From NCBI GenBank assembly GCA_949298575.1, contig CASFXH010000001.1:84735-148734 (forward strand): DNA of 64,000 nt, written 5' to 3'. The notes beneath the pieces are model-generated. The model had not been told where the DNA came from. It made no database searches and was given only the letters and a program-made list of their open reading frames with translations. The position numbers and the translations under genes are program-made. This stretch comes from an uncultured Parabacteroides sp. Its GTDB lineage: Bacteria > Bacteroidota > Bacteroidia > Bacteroidales > Tannerellaceae. Positions 1-8,948 of this stretch are shown here, in pieces (position 1 is the first letter of the stretch; each line of letters opens with the position of its first letter).

Positions 1-780
1 AAAAATCCATTGCTCCGGGTTTACGCGGATGCCCGTCGTTACTTGGAAAACGACGCGAATGGTCGGGCCAATTATGATCTTTTTGGCCTCGGCGAAGAAT
101 ATTATATCGGTGTTCCTTTTGGGCAAATGTCGCCCGCGCAAGGCGATTACGTCTCGAAAATTGGTTATGGTATCCTGACAAAGACTTGCAGCTTGGAAAC
201 TGGACCGGCGAGCGATATCATCGTCATGCAAGGTTCGCTAGTGGGCTTCTACTTGGCTGAGGCGGCGCTCAGAGGGCTGATTGATGGAGGGGACGCGGCC
301 GCGAAATCCTATTATGAGCAAGCGATCACTTCTTTGTTCAACACTTATGAGACCGCCCTGCGAAGCGACGCGAGCACATGGAGCGAATATGCCCGCCCGG
401 CAGGCGCTCGCCCGGCGATCACCACCACTGCCGCCGAAGCTGCCGAGGCCTATTACACCCAGGCCGATAAACGCGTAAATTGGGACTTGATGAGCTCCGA
501 CGAGGAGAAAATGAACGCGATCCAGACCCAGAAATGGATCAGCCTTTATATGGTAGATCCGCTGGAGGCGTGGAGCGAGATACGCAGGACAGATCTCCCT
601 GTTCTTCACACGTCGAACGCCGCGCAATACAGCGACAAGATCATGGCCCGCTTTTATTATCCCAATACGGAGCGGAATTTGAACCCGGCCAACTATCGGG
701 ATGATATTAACGTGTTCACGACATTGATTTTTTGGGACAAGGAAAATCCCGACCGTGAGAAATCAAAAACATTCCAATGA
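1..780 (+). CDS. SusD/RagB-family outer-membrane lipoprotein, C-terminal part (5' end outside window)
   Basis: The reading frame is open from base 1 (K-N-P-L-L-R-V-Y-A-D...), so the N-terminus with the lipoprotein signal lies outside the window. The visible 259 residues fit the C-terminal half of the SusD-like nutrient-binding family (SusD_2 type): an ADARRYLEN stretch, a helix with FYLAEAALRG typical of the TPR-like part (FLxAEA in the family), and IQTQKWISLYMVDPLEAWSEIRRTDLPVL near the C-terminus in shorter form as QKWISLY and EAWSEIRR. SusD proteins sit on the cell surface as the lid of a SusC TonB-dependent channel and bind glycans or other nutrients. The downstream DUF1735-type lipoprotein supports a SusCD locus. 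Substrate cannot be told from this fragment. Confidence 0.85.
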   Translation, partial: KNPLLRVYADARRYLENDANGRANYDLFGLGEEYYIGVPFGQMSPAQGDYVSKIGYGILTKTCSLETGPASDIIVMQGSLVGFYLAEAALRGLIDGGDAAAKSYYEQAITSLFNTYETALRSDASTWSEYARPAGARPAITTTAAEAAEAYYTQADKRVNWDLMSSDEEKMNAIQTQKWISLYMVDPLEAWSEIRRTDLPVLHTSNAAQYSDKIMARFYYPNTERNLNPANYRDDINVFTTLIFWDKENPDREKSKTFQ

Positions 781-803
781 TTCCTAAAATAAACATGACA
801 GAT

Positions 804-1349
804 ATGAAAACGAACATCATACTATTCCTTTGCCTCATCATTTTCCCCTGGCTGGCAAGTTCCTGCTTGGACGATGAGTATTTATACGATTTCGAGAACC
901 AGAAACCCGTTATCGAGCTGCCCTACGTCAATCATGCCCTGACGTTGAACTATACGGAGGGCGCGGAATCGATCAGCACGCCGCTTTATGTCAATTATAG
1001 CATCGCGGATTGGCGAAATATCGACGAGGAAATCCCTGTCGAGGTCAGCGTCGATGAGGCATTGCTTCCGGAGGGAAGCCGCTTGCTCCCGGCCTCCAGC
1101 TACAATCTGGTTTTCCCTTTAATCATGACCATCAAGAAAGCCTCGGACGTGGATCCGTCTGACCGCGGGGAAGAGACAGGCAAGCTGAACAACCAAAGCG
1201 CGATGGAAACGCTAACCATCGATCTCCGCGATCCAGGCCTGGTTTCTGGCGAGACCTACGCCCTTCCCTTGCGGATTACGGACGCCCCCTCGCGGTACAC
1301 GATCAGCGGCAATTTCGACACGATGGTTTTTGAAGTCACGATTCGATAG
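804..1349 (+). CDS. DUF1735-type surface lipoprotein of a SusCD locus
   Basis: A 181-residue protein with a lipoprotein signal: MKTNIILFLCLIIF, then the lipobox LASSC, giving a lipidated Cys about residue 20. The body (NYTEGAESISTPLYVNYSIADW, in part, and a later ETYALPLRITDA) resembles the DUF1735/BT_3987-type N-terminal beta-sandwich found in accessory lipoproteins encoded after susD. I chose the ATG at 804 because the signal peptide begins there; an upstream ATG at 777 overlaps the susD stop as ATGA and would add nine residues. A surface glycan-binding role is inferred from family and position. A stem-loop follows the stop. Confidence 0.75.
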   Translation: MKTNIILFLCLIIFPWLASSCLDDEYLYDFENQKPVIELPYVNHALTLNYTEGAESISTPLYVNYSIADWRNIDEEIPVEVSVDEALLPEGSRLLPASSYNLVFPLIMTIKKASDVDPSDRGEETGKLNNQSAMETLTIDLRDPGLVSGETYALPLRITDAPSRYTISGNFDTMVFEVTIR

Positions 1350-1381
1350 CCTTATCCCATTTATAGCTCATGTTTCAGTTT

Positions 1382-1418
1382 GGACAGGGAAAACTCCTCG
1401 TGGGGTTTTCCCTTGTCC
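1382..1418 (+). terminator. stem-loop after the SusD/DUF1735 operon
   Basis: Left arm GGACAGGGAAAACTCC, loop TCGT, right arm GGGGTTTTCCCTTGTCC with one bulged base, followed by a T-rich stretch (TTCACTTTT). It lies 32 bases after the last stop codon. A rho-independent terminator is the simplest reading. Confidence 0.65.
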
Positions 1419-1542
1419 TTCACTTTTCTATGGAGTGGAGGAGTTGGAGCGAAAAACGCTTTCCGCGAAAACGGGGAGGTGCCTTTTAATTAAAATCGCG
1501 CTAAATGTGGCCTTGAAATCCTTATTGAACTCTAATAATCGC

Positions 1543-1550
1543 TATTTTTG
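1543..1550 (+). promoter_or_regulatory. -7 element before the M28 peptidase gene
   Basis: TATTTTTG matches the Bacteroidetes -7 box TAnnTTTG and is followed by GGCGCG. It lies 65 bases before the ATG at 1615. The rest of the 265-base gap 1350-1614 shows nothing else beyond the terminator. No clear -33 box was found. Confidence 0.4.
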
Positions 1551-1614
1551 GGCGCGAAATGATTAATTTTAAAAACAACACAATAGCAAAATATTATCAA
1601 AAAGAAAAAAGACA

Positions 1615-3159
1615 ATGAAAAAGCATTTGTTTACGGCGGCTGCGATCGTGGCTAGCACGCTGAGCGCGGCAACACTTTGCGCGCAAACCAGTCTCCCGGC
1701 TGAAATGGCCTATCAAGTCAAAAACGAAGCGTTCAACAATTCCAAGGTCGAGGAATTGGCCCAATTCATGACCGACGACCTGGGCCCGCGCTTGGCGGCT
1801 TCGAAAATGAAATTGCGGGCGGAAAAAATGGTGATCGATAAGCTAAAAGAAATGGGGCTGTCCAACCCCAGGGCCGAATACGCCTACGATTTCCAGAAAG
1901 GCGGCTGGGACAACGAGAAAACCTATGTCGCCATGACCGCTCCCTATTATTGCAGCTTCGCGGCCAATCCGATGGCCTGGTCGGGCAGCACGGACGGCTT
2001 GGTCGAGGGAGAATGTGTAGCGATCGACGTAGAGACGGAAGCGGACTTGGAAAAGTACAAGGGGAAATTGGCCGGCAAGATCGTGCTGATGCCCGAAACG
2101 CAGACGTATGAGATGGTTTTCGATCCATTAGCGACCCGTTACACGGAGGAAGAGCTCGCCGAGATCGCCCAAGACCCCAGACCACTGGCGAGAAGGGCGC
2201 GACCCTCGAACTGGCAAGCCGCCCGCCGTTTGCAGCAAGCCATCAACGAGGCGTTGGCCAAGGAGAACGTGCTGGCCATCATCTCGGGCAGCGGGACGTT
2301 CAACGTGCCACGTTCAAGGGGCGTGCAGTATAAAGTAGGCGACCCGGAGCCTGTTCCCCAAATCATCCTTCCCGTCGAGGATCACAGCCGGATGATCCGC
2401 ATGTTGGCGAAAGGCGAAAGCGTCAAGATGGAGCTTGAGATCAAAAACTCGTTCACCGACAACCAGAAGATCAACAACGTGATCGCCGAGATCCCCGGGA
2501 CGGATCCCAAACTGAAAGACGACATCGTCTTGATCGGCGCGCACCTCGATTCCTGGCACGGCGGGACAGGTGGCGCGGACAACGCCTCCGGTTGCATCGT
2601 CATGATGGAGGCCATGCGCATCATCAAGGACCTTGGCGTCAAGCCGAAACGCACCATCCGGATCGCGCTGTGGGGTGGCGAGGAGCAAGGGCTCTATGGC
2701 TCACGTGGATACGCCAAGGAATACCTCTATGATTCCGAGAAGAATAAGAAACAATCCGGTTTCGACCACTTCACCTTGTATTTGAACATGGACAACGGCT
2801 CCGGCCGCTTCCGGGGAATCTATCTGGAGGAGAACGACGCCGCCGTCCCCTTCTTCGAGACTTGGGGCGAGGCTTTGGAATCCTTGGGCTTCAACACGCT
2901 GACCCTCCGGAAGACCAGCGGGACCGATCACCTTTCCTTCACCCGCTTCGGCTTGCCCGCGTTCCAGTTCATCCAGGACCCGTTGGAGTATGACCGGACC
3001 TACCACACGATCATGGATACCTACGAACGCCTTTCGCTGGGCGATTTGCAGGTCGACGCGGCCATCGTCGCTTGGCTCGCGCTCAACGCGGCCATGGACG
3101 AGGACGCGATACCCGTCAAGCCGGGCTATCCGGAGGCCGCCGCTACCCCCAGCAGGTAA
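1615..3159 (+). CDS. M28-family zinc aminopeptidase/carboxypeptidase Q-like, secreted
   Basis: 514 residues with a signal peptide (about 1-23, cleaved near LCA-Q). The middle holds a PA-type insert, and the C-terminal half is a metallopeptidase of family M28. The zinc ligands are visible: H310 in GAHLDSWHGG, D322 in GGADNASG, the E356-E357 pair in WGGEEQG (general base and ligand), an Asp in LNMDNGSG, and H464 in RTYHTIMDTY. Length and order fit the glutamate carboxypeptidase/carboxypeptidase Q-like group. It probably acts in the periplasm or outside the cell, releasing amino acids from peptides. A second M28-type gene follows after about 50 bases, so the two probably form an operon for peptide breakdown, which suits an asaccharolytic lifestyle (inference). 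Confidence 0.88.
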   Translation: MKKHLFTAAAIVASTLSAATLCAQTSLPAEMAYQVKNEAFNNSKVEELAQFMTDDLGPRLAASKMKLRAEKMVIDKLKEMGLSNPRAEYAYDFQKGGWDNEKTYVAMTAPYYCSFAANPMAWSGSTDGLVEGECVAIDVETEADLEKYKGKLAGKIVLMPETQTYEMVFDPLATRYTEEELAEIAQDPRPLARRARPSNWQAARRLQQAINEALAKENVLAIISGSGTFNVPRSRGVQYKVGDPEPVPQIILPVEDHSRMIRMLAKGESVKMELEIKNSFTDNQKINNVIAEIPGTDPKLKDDIVLIGAHLDSWHGGTGGADNASGCIVMMEAMRIIKDLGVKPKRTIRIALWGGEEQGLYGSRGYAKEYLYDSEKNKKQSGFDHFTLYLNMDNGSGRFRGIYLEENDAAVPFFETWGEALESLGFNTLTLRKTSGTDHLSFTRFGLPAFQFIQDPLEYDRTYHTIMDTYERLSLGDLQVDAAIVAWLALNAAMDEDAIPVKPGYPEAAATPSR

Positions 3160-3210
3160 TTGCGGGGCGAGATAAAGATCACGATCATAAAACAAGAAAA
3201 GCATACGAAG

Positions 3211-5307
3211 ATGAGACATCAACTCAAACTCAAATTGATCGCTTGCCTCTCGCTGGCATGTTCGCTGGCCTGGGGGCAGAACTACACGACGCCTTTCACC
3301 CATTCCCTGATGGACGAGAAGACTTATGATCTGCTGGTCGGGGAGTCGTCGGGCGAACAGGCTTATTACCACATCCTCGACATCGCCCCCTACGAGCGCG
3401 ACCGCTTGGCCGCGGACTACGAGGGCCTTTTCATGGAGTCAAAATACGTTGTCAACCTCTTGAAAAGCTATGGCATCGACAACGCGACGGTCGAGCAGCT
3501 GGGCAAGACGACGACTTGGGACGGCGTAAGCGCCAGCGTCTGGGAAGTCTCGCCCAAGCGGGCCAAAATCGCCGACTACCGTGACTTGGCGGCTATCCTG
3601 GGGCAGGGGAGCCAATCCACGGACGTGACGGCGCCCCTCGTCTGGGTGGAAGCGGCCGATAGCCTGATGGTCGCTTCGCGCGACGTCCGGGGAAAGATCG
3701 CGGTGACCGATGCCGCCGCCTCGCGGGTTCACGACCGGCTGGTCGACGCGGGCGCCCTTGGGGTGATCAGTTTTTATTCGCCGCGGCCGCTGATCGATCC
3801 GCTCCAGATCCCCAACAGTGGCATCCGGAGCCAGAAACCCACCTTCTGCGTCAATCTGACCGCCCGCGATGGCTATGCCCTCCGCGACAGGCTGTTGAAG
3901 GGCGAGGAGATCGAAGTCCACGTCAAGATCGAGGCGACGACCGAGGAAACTCAGATCGAAGTCCCCACGTGCGTCATTCCTGGTTCCGATCCGGACGCGG
4001 AAGAGCTGATTCTTTCGGCCCATCTATTTGAAGGCTACGTGAAGCTTGGCGCGAACGATAATATTTCCGGCTCGATGGCGCTGCTGGAAGTCGCCCGCAC
4101 GCTGAAGCGATTGATCGACGACGGCCTCATCGAACGCCCCAAGCGGAGCCTCCGTTTCATTTGGATCCCGGAATTTCAAGGTAGCATTCCTTGGGCCATC
4201 AAACATAAGGATCTCCTCGAGCGATCTTTATGCAACATCAATCTCGATATGGTCGGCCTGTGGCTCAGCAAGCACGGCTCATACTTCTGCATGCACCGCA
4301 CGACCATGGGGAATCCCCATTACCTGAATGATGTCTCGGAATCCTTTTTCCATTATATGGGCGCCACCAACAAAGCCTTCGTCGCGACAGGCGTCGGCCG
4401 CCCGGAAGCGCTGAAGCCCGTGTTCAGCACGATTGGTTCGCGCGACCCGTTCTATTATTCGATCAACGCCCATTACGGGGCCTCCGACCATCAGGTATTC
4501 AACGATTGGGGCGTCCAGGTTCCCGGCGTGATCCTGATCACTTGGCCGGATAATTTTTACCATACCTCGGGTGACAGGCCGGAGATTTGTGACCCGACTC
4601 AGCTCCATCGGGCGGTCGTCCTTACGTCGGCGATCGCTTATACGATCGCGTCGGCGGGAGTCGATGGGGCGATGGCGATCGCCGGCGAGGTGGCCGCGAA
4701 CGGTGAGAAACGGCTCTCGTTGAAGCTCGCGGAAGACCTCGCGGACCTCGGCAGGGCAACGGGAGAGGGGCTCGCGGCCGCGTACCGCAAGGCGGTCTTC
4801 AATCAAGAAGCCTTGACGCTCAACGAGATCGAGACCCTGCGAACCGTCAGCGAGCTCGCGCCCGGCGAAAAGGCCCTCGAGACCTACCTCGACGCCTTGG
4901 AGGACGCCATGAAGGCCAACCTGAGCACGAACAAGGCCCGCCTGGAAGCGGCCCTCAAGGCACGGGCCGGCCAGCTCGGCGTAGCGGTCAGCCCCAAAAT
5001 CCAGCTGACGGCCGAGGAGAAGGCGGCCGCGAAAGTCTTCCCCCGCTCAACGGCGAAGGTCAAGGAGTATGGCTACGGCGTGCTCAGCTCCCTGTCGAAG
5101 GATTTGTTGGGGAAATACGACTTGCTCCGGGGGACGAGATTGGCTTTGGCGCATGGCGACGACATCGCGAAGCTCACGGTCAACGGCAATTTGAGCGTGC
5201 TCGACATCAAGAAGATGCAAGACGCCCAATTCCCCGACGCGGACAGCCTCGCCGACATCCTGAAATTTATGGACCTGTTGAAGGAAGCGGGACTGGTCGC
5301 CTTCTAG
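3211..5307 (+). CDS. secreted M28/DUF4910-like peptidase
   Basis: 698 residues. The start is the ATG at 3211, which begins a signal peptide (MRHQLKLKLIACLSLACSLA, cleaved before WGQ); a longer frame opens only at a TTG at 3160. The N-terminal part carries a PA-like domain and the middle an M28-like catalytic domain: H271 in LSAHLFEG, D283 in GANDNISG, E321 in WIPEFQGS, an Asp in NLDMVGL and a His in GASDHQVFND. The first motif reads HLF rather than the usual HxD, as in the DUF4910 branch, so the second metal site may differ from classical M28. The C-terminal 200 residues are helical with a winged-helix feel and no family I recognise. It is encoded right after another M28 peptidase. Confidence 0.75.
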   Translation: MRHQLKLKLIACLSLACSLAWGQNYTTPFTHSLMDEKTYDLLVGESSGEQAYYHILDIAPYERDRLAADYEGLFMESKYVVNLLKSYGIDNATVEQLGKTTTWDGVSASVWEVSPKRAKIADYRDLAAILGQGSQSTDVTAPLVWVEAADSLMVASRDVRGKIAVTDAAASRVHDRLVDAGALGVISFYSPRPLIDPLQIPNSGIRSQKPTFCVNLTARDGYALRDRLLKGEEIEVHVKIEATTEETQIEVPTCVIPGSDPDAEELILSAHLFEGYVKLGANDNISGSMALLEVARTLKRLIDDGLIERPKRSLRFIWIPEFQGSIPWAIKHKDLLERSLCNINLDMVGLWLSKHGSYFCMHRTTMGNPHYLNDVSESFFHYMGATNKAFVATGVGRPEALKPVFSTIGSRDPFYYSINAHYGASDHQVFNDWGVQVPGVILITWPDNFYHTSGDRPEICDPTQLHRAVVLTSAIAYTIASAGVDGAMAIAGEVAANGEKRLSLKLAEDLADLGRATGEGLAAAYRKAVFNQEALTLNEIETLRTVSELAPGEKALETYLDALEDAMKANLSTNKARLEAALKARAGQLGVAVSPKIQLTAEEKAAAKVFPRSTAKVKEYGYGVLSSLSKDLLGKYDLLRGTRLALAHGDDIAKLTVNGNLSVLDIKKMQDAQFPDADSLADILKFMDLLKEAGLVAF

Positions 5308-5333
5308 ACCTTCCCGCGGACGCGTAAAAGAAA

Positions 5334-5373
5334 ACGCCCGGCCATCTACCCCTCGCGGGGGATGGTCGGGCGT
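5334..5373. terminator. bidirectional terminator between convergent genes
   Basis: Arms ACGCCCGGCCATC and GATGGTCGGGCGT (one G-T wobble), with an inner CCCC-TCGC-GGGG extension. It is flanked by A-rich sequence on the left and T/A-rich sequence on the right, so it can serve both the peptidase gene (+) and the kinase gene (-). Confidence 0.8.
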
Positions 5374-5400
5374 CCGTATTTAAAAAGGCTACGAACTCGC

Positions 5401-6306
5401 TTAATCCAGATCGGGCAAACGCCGCTCGGCGGTCTCCATGAGGCGGACGACGGCCTCGCTCGTGCCCCGGAAGGGGCCTGTGCCCTCGATTTTCATCGTC
5501 GACATGGCGGCGGCGAAGCGTCCCGCCTCGTCGATGCTCTTCCCTTTCGAGCGTTGATAGAGATAACCGGTCATGTAGGTATCCCCGGCGCCTGTGGCGT
5601 CGACCGTCTCCCGCGGGATGTAAGCCGGGATGCGATGGAAGGTCTCGCCATCGTAGATGACCGAGCCGAGGCTGCCGAAAGTCAGCAGCACTTCCTTCAC
5701 GCCCCAATCATAGAGGATCTTTCCCGCCTCGCGGGGCCGCGCGGATCCCGTCAGGACCTCCATCTCGTGCTCGTTGGCTTTCAGGAAATGGACGTGGCGG
5801 AGGAAATCCTTTTTCTCGGGCCAATCGACCGCGAACACGTCCTCGCCCCGCACCTCGCGGAGGTAGCCTTGCGAGTCGATCGACACCAATCCCTTTCCCG
5901 CGAGGTAGCGGACGACCTCAAGCGAGAAGTCATCGGCCAGGAGGCTGCCGAGGTGGTAGATTTTCGCCGGCTCGATCTTCGCGAGGCGCTCGACGGTGAA
6001 CGGGTCGGCCTTCGCCAGCACCCGCTGCGTCCGGTTGTCTTGATTCTCGCCGTAAATGTTCTCGAAGTAGACGGTGTGCTCGCTGGGCATCACCTCGACG
6101 TGGATCCCGTCCGCGCGAAGCTCGTCGACGGCCGCCATCTCGGTCTCCGCGAGCGCGGTGACAAGAAGGTAGTCCACGTCCGGAAAATTCTTGATCGCGT
6201 GGGAGAAATAGAAGGACGTCCCGCCCGGCATGTAGACCGTCTTGCGTGTCGTGACGATCTTGTCTTTCGTGATGTGCCCCACGCAGCACAATTCGTGTGT
6301 CATCAT
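5401..6306 (-). CDS. PfkB-family carbohydrate/nucleoside kinase
   Basis: 301 residues, the usual size for ribokinase-type sugar kinases. The N-terminus has the substrate-binding Gly pair (MPGGTSFYFS), and the C-terminal signature is VDATGAGDTYMTGYL, with D242 of GAGD as the expected catalytic base. The reaction is ATP-dependent phosphorylation of a sugar or a similar alcohol; the exact substrate cannot be read from the sequence. It is separated from the esterase genes upstream by a terminator-like hairpin, so it may have its own promoter in the 75-base gap. Confidence 0.85.
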   Translation of the reverse strand: MMTHELCCVGHITKDKIVTTRKTVYMPGGTSFYFSHAIKNFPDVDYLLVTALAETEMAAVDELRADGIHVEVMPSEHTVYFENIYGENQDNRTQRVLAKADPFTVERLAKIEPAKIYHLGSLLADDFSLEVVRYLAGKGLVSIDSQGYLREVRGEDVFAVDWPEKKDFLRHVHFLKANEHEMEVLTGSARPREAGKILYDWGVKEVLLTFGSLGSVIYDGETFHRIPAYIPRETVDATGAGDTYMTGYLYQRSKGKSIDEAGRFAAAMSTMKIEGTGPFRGTSEAVVRLMETAERRLPDLD

Positions 6307-6334
6307 TCCCTACTTTGCGTTTGAAAAAAATTAG

Positions 6335-6365
6335 AAAGCCGCGAATTTAAGGAATCCGCGGCTTT
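6335..6365 (-). terminator. terminator of the esterase operon
   Basis: Arms AAAGCCGCG and CGCGGCTTT around an AT-rich loop, followed on the minus strand by TTTCTAATTTTTTT. It lies 17 bases after the stop of the downstream esterase gene. Confidence 0.75.
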
Positions 6366-6381
6366 AATGAAAGTCTGTTGA

Positions 6382-7593
6382 TTATTTGAACAACTTCGGC
6401 GCGAGCTCCGTCAGGTAGACACGCCAGTTGCGCCAGATATGTCCGCCTTCGCTCTCATAATATTCGAAGGGATAACCTTTCGACTGGAGCAGGTCGCGAT
6501 ATTCGACGTTGGCCTGGTAGAGGAAGTCCGTCTTGCCGATCCCGATCCAATAGAGCTTGGGGGCGTCCTTGAACTGGATGGCCAGCTTGCCCTCCATATC
6601 CTCGTACACGGGCGAGACTTTCTCGTCGGTCACGCCGATGGCGGAGGAGAAGAGGCCGACATAGTCAAATTTGTCGGGGTAAAGCTTCGAGATGTGCAGC
6701 GAATGGAAACCGCCCATCGACAGGCCGGCGATCGCCCGCCCGCTCTTCTTCTTGATCACCCGGTAGTTTTTCTCGACGAACGAGATCACGTCGGGGAAGC
6801 TTTGCTCGAACGTCCCGTCCATCATGTGCGGCAGGCGCATGACGGGCTTCAGCAACCCTTCTTGCGACTCGCCCGGCGCGGCCTCTTGATCGACGTTGCC
6901 GTTCGTCATGACGACGATCATCGGCTCGGCCTTGCCTTGGGCGATGAGGTTATCCATGATCTGGGCCGTGCGGCCGAGGGCGCTCCAGGCTTCCTCGTCG
7001 CCACCCATGCCGTGGAGGAGGTAGAGGACGGGATATTTCTGCCGGCCTTCCTCGTAGCCCGCCGGCGTATAAACCGTCAGCCGGCGTTGCTTGCCGAGCG
7101 TCGGCGAGTCGTACCAGCGCTTCGCCACGGTCCCGTGGGGCACGTCGTTGACCGAATAGAGGTCGCCCTGGCCCCCCTTGATGATAAAGATGTTCGTGAC
7201 GGTCATCACGTCGCGGTTCATGTAGACGTTGTTGGGGTCCATCATCCGTATCCCGTCCACGAGGAAGCTATAGCTGTAAAGCTCGGACTTCAACGGCTCC
7301 GGGGTGGTGTATTCCCAGACCCCCTGCTCGTTCTCCGTCAGCGTGGCGACGCCCGGGCGGTCGAAGGTACCTTGCTCGGTCGTCACTTTTTGGGTCGGGA
7401 GGAAGTCGCCCGTCACCTGGACGACGCGCGCCTTAGGCGCCACCAGGCGGAAGGTCACCGTATTGTCCGGATGGATTTCCGGAGAGATCAGGGCGCTATT
7501 CCCGAAGAGGGCTTCTTGCGCCAGCAGGCTCACGCTTGTCAGCATGAAGGCCATCAGAGCGAGGATCGCTCGCGTAAAACTTTTCTTTTCCAT
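6382..7593 (-). CDS. CE1-type esterase with N-terminal CBM48-like/E-set domain (paralogue 1)
   Basis: 403 residues with a signal peptide (about 1-25, ending LLAQ). Residues about 30-130 form an immunoglobulin-like E-set/CBM48-type domain (PEIHPDNTVTFRLVAPKA). The rest is an esterase-D/feruloyl-esterase alpha/beta-hydrolase: nucleophile S292 in GLSMGGFHS, acid D356 in GIGKTDF, and H385 in EGGHIWRNW. Members release acyl groups from plant or host glycans in the periplasm or on the surface. It lies 11 bases after a closely similar gene, clearly a tandem duplication in one operon. Substrate is not determined. Confidence 0.85.
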   Translation of the reverse strand: MEKKSFTRAILALMAFMLTSVSLLAQEALFGNSALISPEIHPDNTVTFRLVAPKARVVQVTGDFLPTQKVTTEQGTFDRPGVATLTENEQGVWEYTTPEPLKSELYSYSFLVDGIRMMDPNNVYMNRDVMTVTNIFIIKGGQGDLYSVNDVPHGTVAKRWYDSPTLGKQRRLTVYTPAGYEEGRQKYPVLYLLHGMGGDEEAWSALGRTAQIMDNLIAQGKAEPMIVVMTNGNVDQEAAPGESQEGLLKPVMRLPHMMDGTFEQSFPDVISFVEKNYRVIKKKSGRAIAGLSMGGFHSLHISKLYPDKFDYVGLFSSAIGVTDEKVSPVYEDMEGKLAIQFKDAPKLYWIGIGKTDFLYQANVEYRDLLQSKGYPFEYYESEGGHIWRNWRVYLTELAPKLFK

Positions 7594-7604
7594 GTTCAGA
7601 GGAT

Positions 7605-8783
7605 TTATTTAAAGATCATTTGAGCGAATTTCGTCAGGTAGATCCGCCAATTCTTCCAGATGTGTCCCTCGCCGTTTTCGAAGTAGGTGTACTTCAAATT
7701 ATTCTCGTCGAGGATCTGGCGGAACTGGTTGCAGGCGTCGAGGAGGAAATCCTCGTTGCCGATAGCGATCCAGTAGACCTTCGGGTTCTTGGCGAACTGC
7801 GTCTTGAGCTTCCCGATCGACGCGGTACGCTCGTCGCCTTGCCGGAAGAGGGCGGAGGAGAAGACGCCTACGTAGTCGAACGTGTCAGGATAGTCCATGG
7901 AGATGTTGATCGTGTGCCCGCCGCCCATCGAGAGGCCCGCGATGGCGCGACCGCTCTTGCGCTTGAGCGTCCGGTAGTTTTGATCGATAAACTTGATCAC
8001 GTCGGGGAAGGCGGCCTCGAACTTGCCCGGCACGTTGCCCGGCTGCCGCATCGAAGGCTGTCCCTCGACCGAGGTCTCGCCCGGCGCGGCCTCTTGACCG
8101 GCGTTGCCGTTGGTCATGACGACGATCATCGGTTCAGCCTTGCCTTGCGCGATCAGGTTATCCATGATTTGCGCCGTGCGGCCGAGGGCGATCCAGGCTT
8201 CCTCGTCGCCACCCGCGCCATGGAGGAGGTAGAGGACGGGGTAACGCTTGCCGCTCGTCTCGTAGCCAGGCGGCGTGTAAATGGTCAGCCGACGCTCCAT
8301 GCCCAAGCCCGGCGAGTCGTACCAGCGTCTGGCCACGGTCCCGTGGGACACCTTGTTGACCTTGTAATAGTCGCCAGGGTCGCCGCCGACAATAAAAATG
8401 TTGGTGATGGATCGGACGTCGCGATTCAGGAAGACGTTCGAGGGATCGTTCGTCCGGAAGCCGTCGATAATGAAGCTGTAGCTATAGAGTTCTGAAGCCA
8501 GGGGTTCGGGAGTCGTAAATTCCCATACGCCGTCTTTCCCCTCGGTCATGTCGGCCGTCCCGCTGACCTTCATGGTCCCTCGCTCGGTCTTGACCTCGGC
8601 TCGCGGCAGGAAGTCGCCGGTAACTTGCACCTTGACCGCCTTTGGCGCTTGCACGCGGAATGTCACGGTCTTGTCCGGATGAATCTCGGGCGAAACGATC
8701 TGCGATCCGCCCCATAGCGCCTGTTGCGCGTACGCGCATACGCCGATCAGGAGTAGCGCGAGAGATAAACTTAGTCTTTTCAT
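7605..8783 (-). CDS. CE1-type esterase with N-terminal CBM48-like/E-set domain (paralogue 2)
   Basis: 392 residues, the first gene of a two-gene operon with its paralogue. It has a signal peptide (MKRLSLSLALLLIGVCAYA), an E-set domain with the same PEIHPDKTVTFRVQAPKA opening, and a hydrolase triad at S285 (GLSMGGGHT), D345 (AIGNEDF) and H374 (GEGHIWKNW). The two proteins share long identical stretches such as AEPMIVVMTNGN and the MDNLIAQGK region, so the duplication is not very old or is kept similar. The region 8784-8948 upstream holds no other gene that I can support. Confidence 0.85.
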   Translation of the reverse strand: MKRLSLSLALLLIGVCAYAQQALWGGSQIVSPEIHPDKTVTFRVQAPKAVKVQVTGDFLPRAEVKTERGTMKVSGTADMTEGKDGVWEFTTPEPLASELYSYSFIIDGFRTNDPSNVFLNRDVRSITNIFIVGGDPGDYYKVNKVSHGTVARRWYDSPGLGMERRLTIYTPPGYETSGKRYPVLYLLHGAGGDEEAWIALGRTAQIMDNLIAQGKAEPMIVVMTNGNAGQEAAPGETSVEGQPSMRQPGNVPGKFEAAFPDVIKFIDQNYRTLKRKSGRAIAGLSMGGGHTINISMDYPDTFDYVGVFSSALFRQGDERTASIGKLKTQFAKNPKVYWIAIGNEDFLLDACNQFRQILDENNLKYTYFENGEGHIWKNWRIYLTKFAQMIFK

Positions 8784-8948
8784 TTTGCTTATCGTGTTTT
8801 AAATGGTTGTCGACTTAAAAAAAGCAGGAAAGAAATACCTCACGGCATCTCTTTCCCTAGTTTTAACCAAAACCTTAACTATGAAAAAATTTACGTTTGT
8901 CAATTCGTAAACCTCACATGCAACTTACCGTAACGCCTAATTCCCGCG